NCBI GenBank assembly: GCA_002256985.1
Contig: NCGO01000011.1
Span: 89,397 to 153,396 of the forward strand
Direction of reading: 5' to 3'
Length of the DNA: 64,000 nt
From: Novosphingobium sp. 28-62-57
GTDB lineage: Bacteria > Pseudomonadota > Alphaproteobacteria > Sphingomonadales > Sphingomonadaceae
Shown here piece after piece: positions 62,962 to 64,000 of the stretch (its first letter is position 1; each line of letters starts with the position of its first letter). The notes beneath the pieces are model-generated. The model saw only the letters and a program-made list of their open reading frames with translations. It searched no databases and had not been told where the DNA came from. Both the position numbers and the translations under genes were made by a program.

Positions 62962-63800
62962 CGATCATTGCCTTCATCGGCAGCGTTTTCTCACCGTTCT
63001 ACAAGAAGAGCGGCCGCCCCGATCCGCAAAACCACTGCGCGCTCAACGTGGCGCTATATGGCCCCGGCGCGCGCTGGACCATGACCGAGCGCGGGCGTGG
63101 CCATGTGGCGCGCGATGCCGATACGCTGCAGATCGGGCCAAGTGCGGTGCGCTGGACCGGAGATGCGCTGGAAATCGATATCGAGGAAAAGGACAAGCGC
63201 GTGGGCGTGCCGTGGCAGCGCCGTGTAGCGGGCAAAGTGCGGGTCTACCCCGAAGCTTTGAACGACCGGGCCTTTTCGCTCGATCCCGAAGGCAAGCACC
63301 GCTGGCATTGCATTGCGCCGCGCGCGCGGATCGAAGTGGTGATGGAAAAGCCCGGCCTTAACTGGAAGGGCAGTGCCTATCTCGATTCGAACTTCGGATC
63401 GGAGTCGCTCGAAGAAGGATTCCGCGTCTGGCACTGGTCCCGTGCCCATGCAAAGCGCGATTCGGTGGTCTGTTATGAAGGCATTCGCCGCAATGGGCAG
63501 GCCTTTGCCAGCGCGCTGCGCTTTGGCCCCGATGGCGTCCCGCACGAGGAAGAGGCGCTGCCCCCGGTGGCTCCGCTGCCCAACACGCTGTGGCAAATGG
63601 AGCGCAAGACCCGCGCCGACAAAGGCCTCGCGAGCGTGATTCGCACCTGGGAAGACGCGCCATTCTATGCCCGATCGACGCTGGCCACGCGGTTGTTCGG
63701 TGAGCCGGTGGTGGCGGTGCAGGAAAGCTTGGACCTTGACCGCTTTGCCTCGCCCATCGTGCAACTGATGCTACCGTATCGCATGCCGCGGGTGGCGTAG
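62790..63800 (+). CDS. crtC: Carotenoid 1,2-hydratase (hydroxyneurosporene synthase)
   Basis: 336 residues if begun at the TTG at 62790. RFDAQIPPGGYGWWYVDAISDCGRHGLTIIAFIGSVFSPFY, RPDPQNHCALNVALYGPGARWTMTERG and DSNFGSESLEEGFRVWHWSRA mark CrtC, which adds water across the 1,2 bond. Conserved sequence begins inside crtD, in the +2 frame, so the genes overlap by up to 172 nt. An ATG at 62592 also opens the frame (402 residues) but its first 66 residues do not look like CrtC. Last gene of the visible cluster. Confidence 0.85.
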   Translation: MRGWKYPSGGRGPDGRLVWAAGDAGSAARPRFDAQIPPGGYGWWYVDAISDCGRHGLTIIAFIGSVFSPFYKKSGRPDPQNHCALNVALYGPGARWTMTERGRGHVARDADTLQIGPSAVRWTGDALEIDIEEKDKRVGVPWQRRVAGKVRVYPEALNDRAFSLDPEGKHRWHCIAPRARIEVVMEKPGLNWKGSAYLDSNFGSESLEEGFRVWHWSRAHAKRDSVVCYEGIRRNGQAFASALRFGPDGVPHEEEALPPVAPLPNTLWQMERKTRADKGLASVIRTWEDAPFYARSTLATRLFGEPVVAVQESLDLDRFASPIVQLMLPYRMPRVA

Positions 63801-64000
63801 TTAGGCCGTAAACTCATAAACCACACCGTCGAGGCGTCGAAATGACGAACATATCGGGCCAAGGCGCCCGCGGGGAGGGCTGGTTGCCCTTCCAAGGGCG
63901 ACTTGGTTCGAGATGGAAGTCATTTCGACGTCCTTCGGATTTGACCAAAACGGCCATCTGCGGCGTCAGTCGGGCTTGAAATATCGACATATTCCTGCGC
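63801..64000. other. 200-nt right end, no gene supported
   Basis: Follows crtC. Contains a 12-bp perfect inverted repeat (63835..63846 and 63919..63930, GTCATTTCGACG and its complement, 72 nt apart) and a 40-codon minus-strand frame between the arms. I see no known gene or terminator. Confidence 0.4.

Overview
The window looks like chromosome of an aerobic anoxygenic phototrophic alphaproteobacterium of the Sphingomonadales (Novosphingobium/Erythrobacteraceae-like; the genus cannot be fixed from sequence alone). The evidence is GC-rich housekeeping genes of alphaproteobacterial type (CP4-like class II AroA, FYDLN zinc-ribbon protein, OxyR, RNase D), short palindromic intergenic repeats, and an intact-looking photosynthesis gene cluster (PGC) that uses the oxygen-dependent cyclase AcsF and carries no bchE.

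Region 1 (1 to about 15.5 kb) is housekeeping: partial aroA, a zinc-ribbon protein, tRNA-Ala(GGC), a 2OG-Fe(II) oxygenase, an EVE-domain protein, CsbD, an LplT-like MFS transporter, pgsA, a ccdAB toxin-antitoxin pair, oxyR, rnd, aspS, acpP-fabF-mltG, a 2H phosphoesterase, bioA and tRNA-Thr(CGT). Three REP-like inverted repeats lie here.

Region 2 (15.5 to 27.8 kb, mostly minus strand) is a tightly overlapping operon: ABC transporter (lipoprotein, permease, ATPase), a NikR-like ribbon-helix-helix regulator, two DUF1989 proteins, a biotin-dependent carboxylase of about 1200 residues, and allophanate hydrolase. It was classically annotated as urea carboxylase/allophanate hydrolase. From published work on these families it more likely converts guanidine to carboxyguanidine, allophanate, then ammonia and CO2. 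A beta-propeller lipoprotein-like/periplasmic protein trails it, and a sterol desaturase family gene diverges from its promoter region, which holds two copies of a palindromic operator-like sequence.

Region 3 (28 to 63.8 kb) is the PGC, in four transcription blocks. (a) Minus strand 44.2 to 28.6 kb: bchF-N-B-H-L-M, lhaA, puhA-B-C, orf96, acsF, puhE, hemA, nearly all with overlapping stop/start codons; an anchored cytochrome c (cycA-like) faces hemA across a shared terminator. (b) Plus strand 44.4 to 51 kb: ppaA/aerR, ppsR, then bchG, a PucC-family transporter, bchP, tspO and orf83. (c) Minus strand 61.3 to 51.4 kb: crtF, bchC-X-Y-Z, pufB-A-L-M-C, a superoperon layout. (d) Plus strand: crtD-crtC with overlapping reading frames.

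Four PpsR-type palindromes (TGT-N12-ACA/ACG) sit exactly at the heads of the bchF, bchG, bchC and crtF/crtD units, so the cluster encodes both the regulators (PpsR, and the B12-binding antirepressor PpaA) and their targets. Not found in the window: bchI, bchD, bchO, crtB, crtI, pufQ and pufX. The Mg-chelatase I/D subunits and early carotenoid genes must therefore lie beyond the right edge or elsewhere.
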